NCBI GenBank assembly: GCA_021199135.1
Contig: JAJQIQ010000067.1
Span: 1 to 14,143 of the forward strand
Direction of reading: 5' to 3'
Origin: Clostridiales bacterium
GTDB lineage: Bacteria; Bacillota; Clostridia; Lachnospirales; Lachnospiraceae
Length of the DNA stretch: 14,143 nt
In this document: piece by piece, positions 13,336 to 14,143 of the stretch
Layout of the letters: each line of letters starts with the position of its first letter
How positions within the stretch are numbered: the stretch's first letter is position 1
Translations under genes and position numbers: made by a program
The notes under the pieces: generated by a model
What the model saw: the letters and a program-made list of their open reading frames with translations, nothing else
Database searches by the model: none
Told to the model about the DNA's origin: nothing

Positions 13336-14143
13336 TCAACTCTTCTTCTGATACCCATCTTCAATCTCCCAATATCCGCCTTTTTTTGCTCCTCGGCGAA
13401 TCAGGATTCCCTTGTCCTTTAATTTTTTGATGTTAAGTTCTATTCCTCTTTCTGACAGATGTACCTGTTCTGCCAGTTCTCCAGATGTTGCATGCGGGTT
13501 CTTTGACAAAAGCTCCAAAATCTTCAATTGTGTTGCGTTCCCTATACTTTTTTCCTTCCCATTTTCCAGATTTATTCCGAAGTTATCCCGAACTTCTTCC
13601 GAAGTTATTCCGAAGTTATTCCGAACTTCTTCCGAAACGTCGTCAGTGCCGCCGTCAGAATTTCTGCGGTAAATGTTGATTGCCAAATCCGTGTCACCGC
13701 CCAAAAATTCAGGTTCGCGCAGTCCCGCCTCGGTAACCTCCTCTATAATCCGTGGGATTCCGCTTCCCCAGTGCTCAATCAGGTTCATGTAATAAAACGC
13801 ATGGGCCAGCGCTTCATTCCTAATTTTAGAATGACCGCTTTTCATCTGGTCAATCGTCTGCCCCATTGCCAGTTTTCCTGGAGAAGTCACTTCAAGACGA
13901 TTGTCGTAAATCGCGACCTGTATGTTTCCATGGTCAATATAACTGCGGTGAATCACGGCGTTGATAATCAACTCCCTGATGGCATCCGGTGGAATTTCAT
14001 ACACATCTTTTCTGTATATTCCCTCAAAGACTGCCCCAAGATGAATATTGCGCAGCACAAATTGATATGCCTGTTCGATCTGATCTGGCAGCCAGCCATC
14101 GAATTCCCGTCTATCTACAAATACCGCCCTCGTCTGGCCTTTG
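13336..14143 (-). CDS. ATP-binding protein with winged-helix C-terminus (AlbA/COG2865 type), partial 5'
   Basis: The reading frame is open to the window edge, so the true start lies outside; the first visible residues are KGQTRAVFVDRREFDG. The segment GIYRKDVYEIPPDAIRELIINAVIHRSY followed by IYDNRLEVTSPG is the GHKL-type ATP-binding signature of COG2865 proteins, which usually have a Schlafen-like AlbA_2 domain in front. The C-terminal ~60 residues (ATQLKILELLSKNPHATSGELAEQVHLSERGIE) form a winged helix ending in KKGGYWEI. Between them is an 11-residue unit repeated twice. COG2865-type genes are common companions of type I restriction loci and may regulate them; the gene sits 42 bp upstream of hsdM in the same direction, which supports that role here. 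Confidence 0.85.
   Translation of the reverse strand, partial: KGQTRAVFVDRREFDGWLPDQIEQAYQFVLRNIHLGAVFEGIYRKDVYEIPPDAIRELIINAVIHRSYIDHGNIQVAIYDNRLEVTSPGKLAMGQTIDQMKSGHSKIRNEALAHAFYYMNLIEHWGSGIPRIIEEVTEAGLREPEFLGGDTDLAINIYRRNSDGGTDDVSEEVRNNFGITSEEVRDNFGINLENGKEKSIGNATQLKILELLSKNPHATSGELAEQVHLSERGIELNIKKLKDKGILIRRGAKKGGYWEIEDGYQKKS
13574..13639. repeat. Two in-frame 33-bp tandem repeats in the COG2865-type gene
   Basis: Units 13574-13606 and 13607-13639 match at 29 of 33 positions. They encode SEEVRNNFGIT and SEEVRDNFGIN in the linker between the ATP-binding region and the winged helix. The DNA also contains short inverted segments (CCGAACTTC, GAAGTT) that may promote slippage. Confidence 0.8.

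Overview
The window looks like a Clostridia-type Firmicutes chromosome, possibly Lachnospiraceae. That placement is inferred from strong purine-rich Shine-Dalgarno sites, sigma-A-like promoters, a divergent clostridial-style PurA and the accessory families present. No rRNA or other marker confirms it. Every gene I can support is on the minus strand, so transcription runs from high to low coordinates. The housekeeping genes and hsdM/hsdR are GC-rich. The hsdS, toxin-antitoxin and small-gene stretches are visibly AT-richer.

Read in the direction of transcription, positions 14143 to 6331 hold a complete type I restriction-modification locus: a COG2865-type ATP-binding/winged-helix protein (5' end outside the window), hsdM, hsdS (GTGA overlap with hsdM), a RelB/DinJ-type antitoxin with its ParE/RelE-type toxin (ATGA overlap), a 205-bp GC-rich structured repeat element with 12-bp terminal inverted repeats, and hsdR. 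The HsdM, HsdS and HsdR signatures match the EcoR124-like (type IC) family. HsdS carries three perfect copies of a 12-bp repeat encoding the TAEL spacer motif, the element whose copy number changes target-spacer length in EcoR124 relatives.

Positions 6358 to 5047 form a small-gene zone. It contains a 28-codon remnant of an AAA-ATPase/nuclease-type gene that keeps its promoter and ribosome binding site, a promoter-driven pair of short overlapping genes (an unrecognised 90-aa protein and a DUF4160 protein), and a 142-aa protein resembling the N-terminal part of the RNA-polymerase-recycling helicase HelD without the helicase.

Positions 4978 to 1 are core-like: a beta-CASP metallo-beta-lactamase RNA-processing nuclease, purA with its own promoter, a 333-bp intergenic region with several hairpins including two likely terminators, and an ABC exporter operon (ATPase, then an ABC-2 permease cut by the window edge).

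The strongest leads are the TAEL repeat tract in hsdS, the toxin-antitoxin module plus GC-rich element separating hsdS from hsdR, and the stand-alone HelD-like N-terminal domain.
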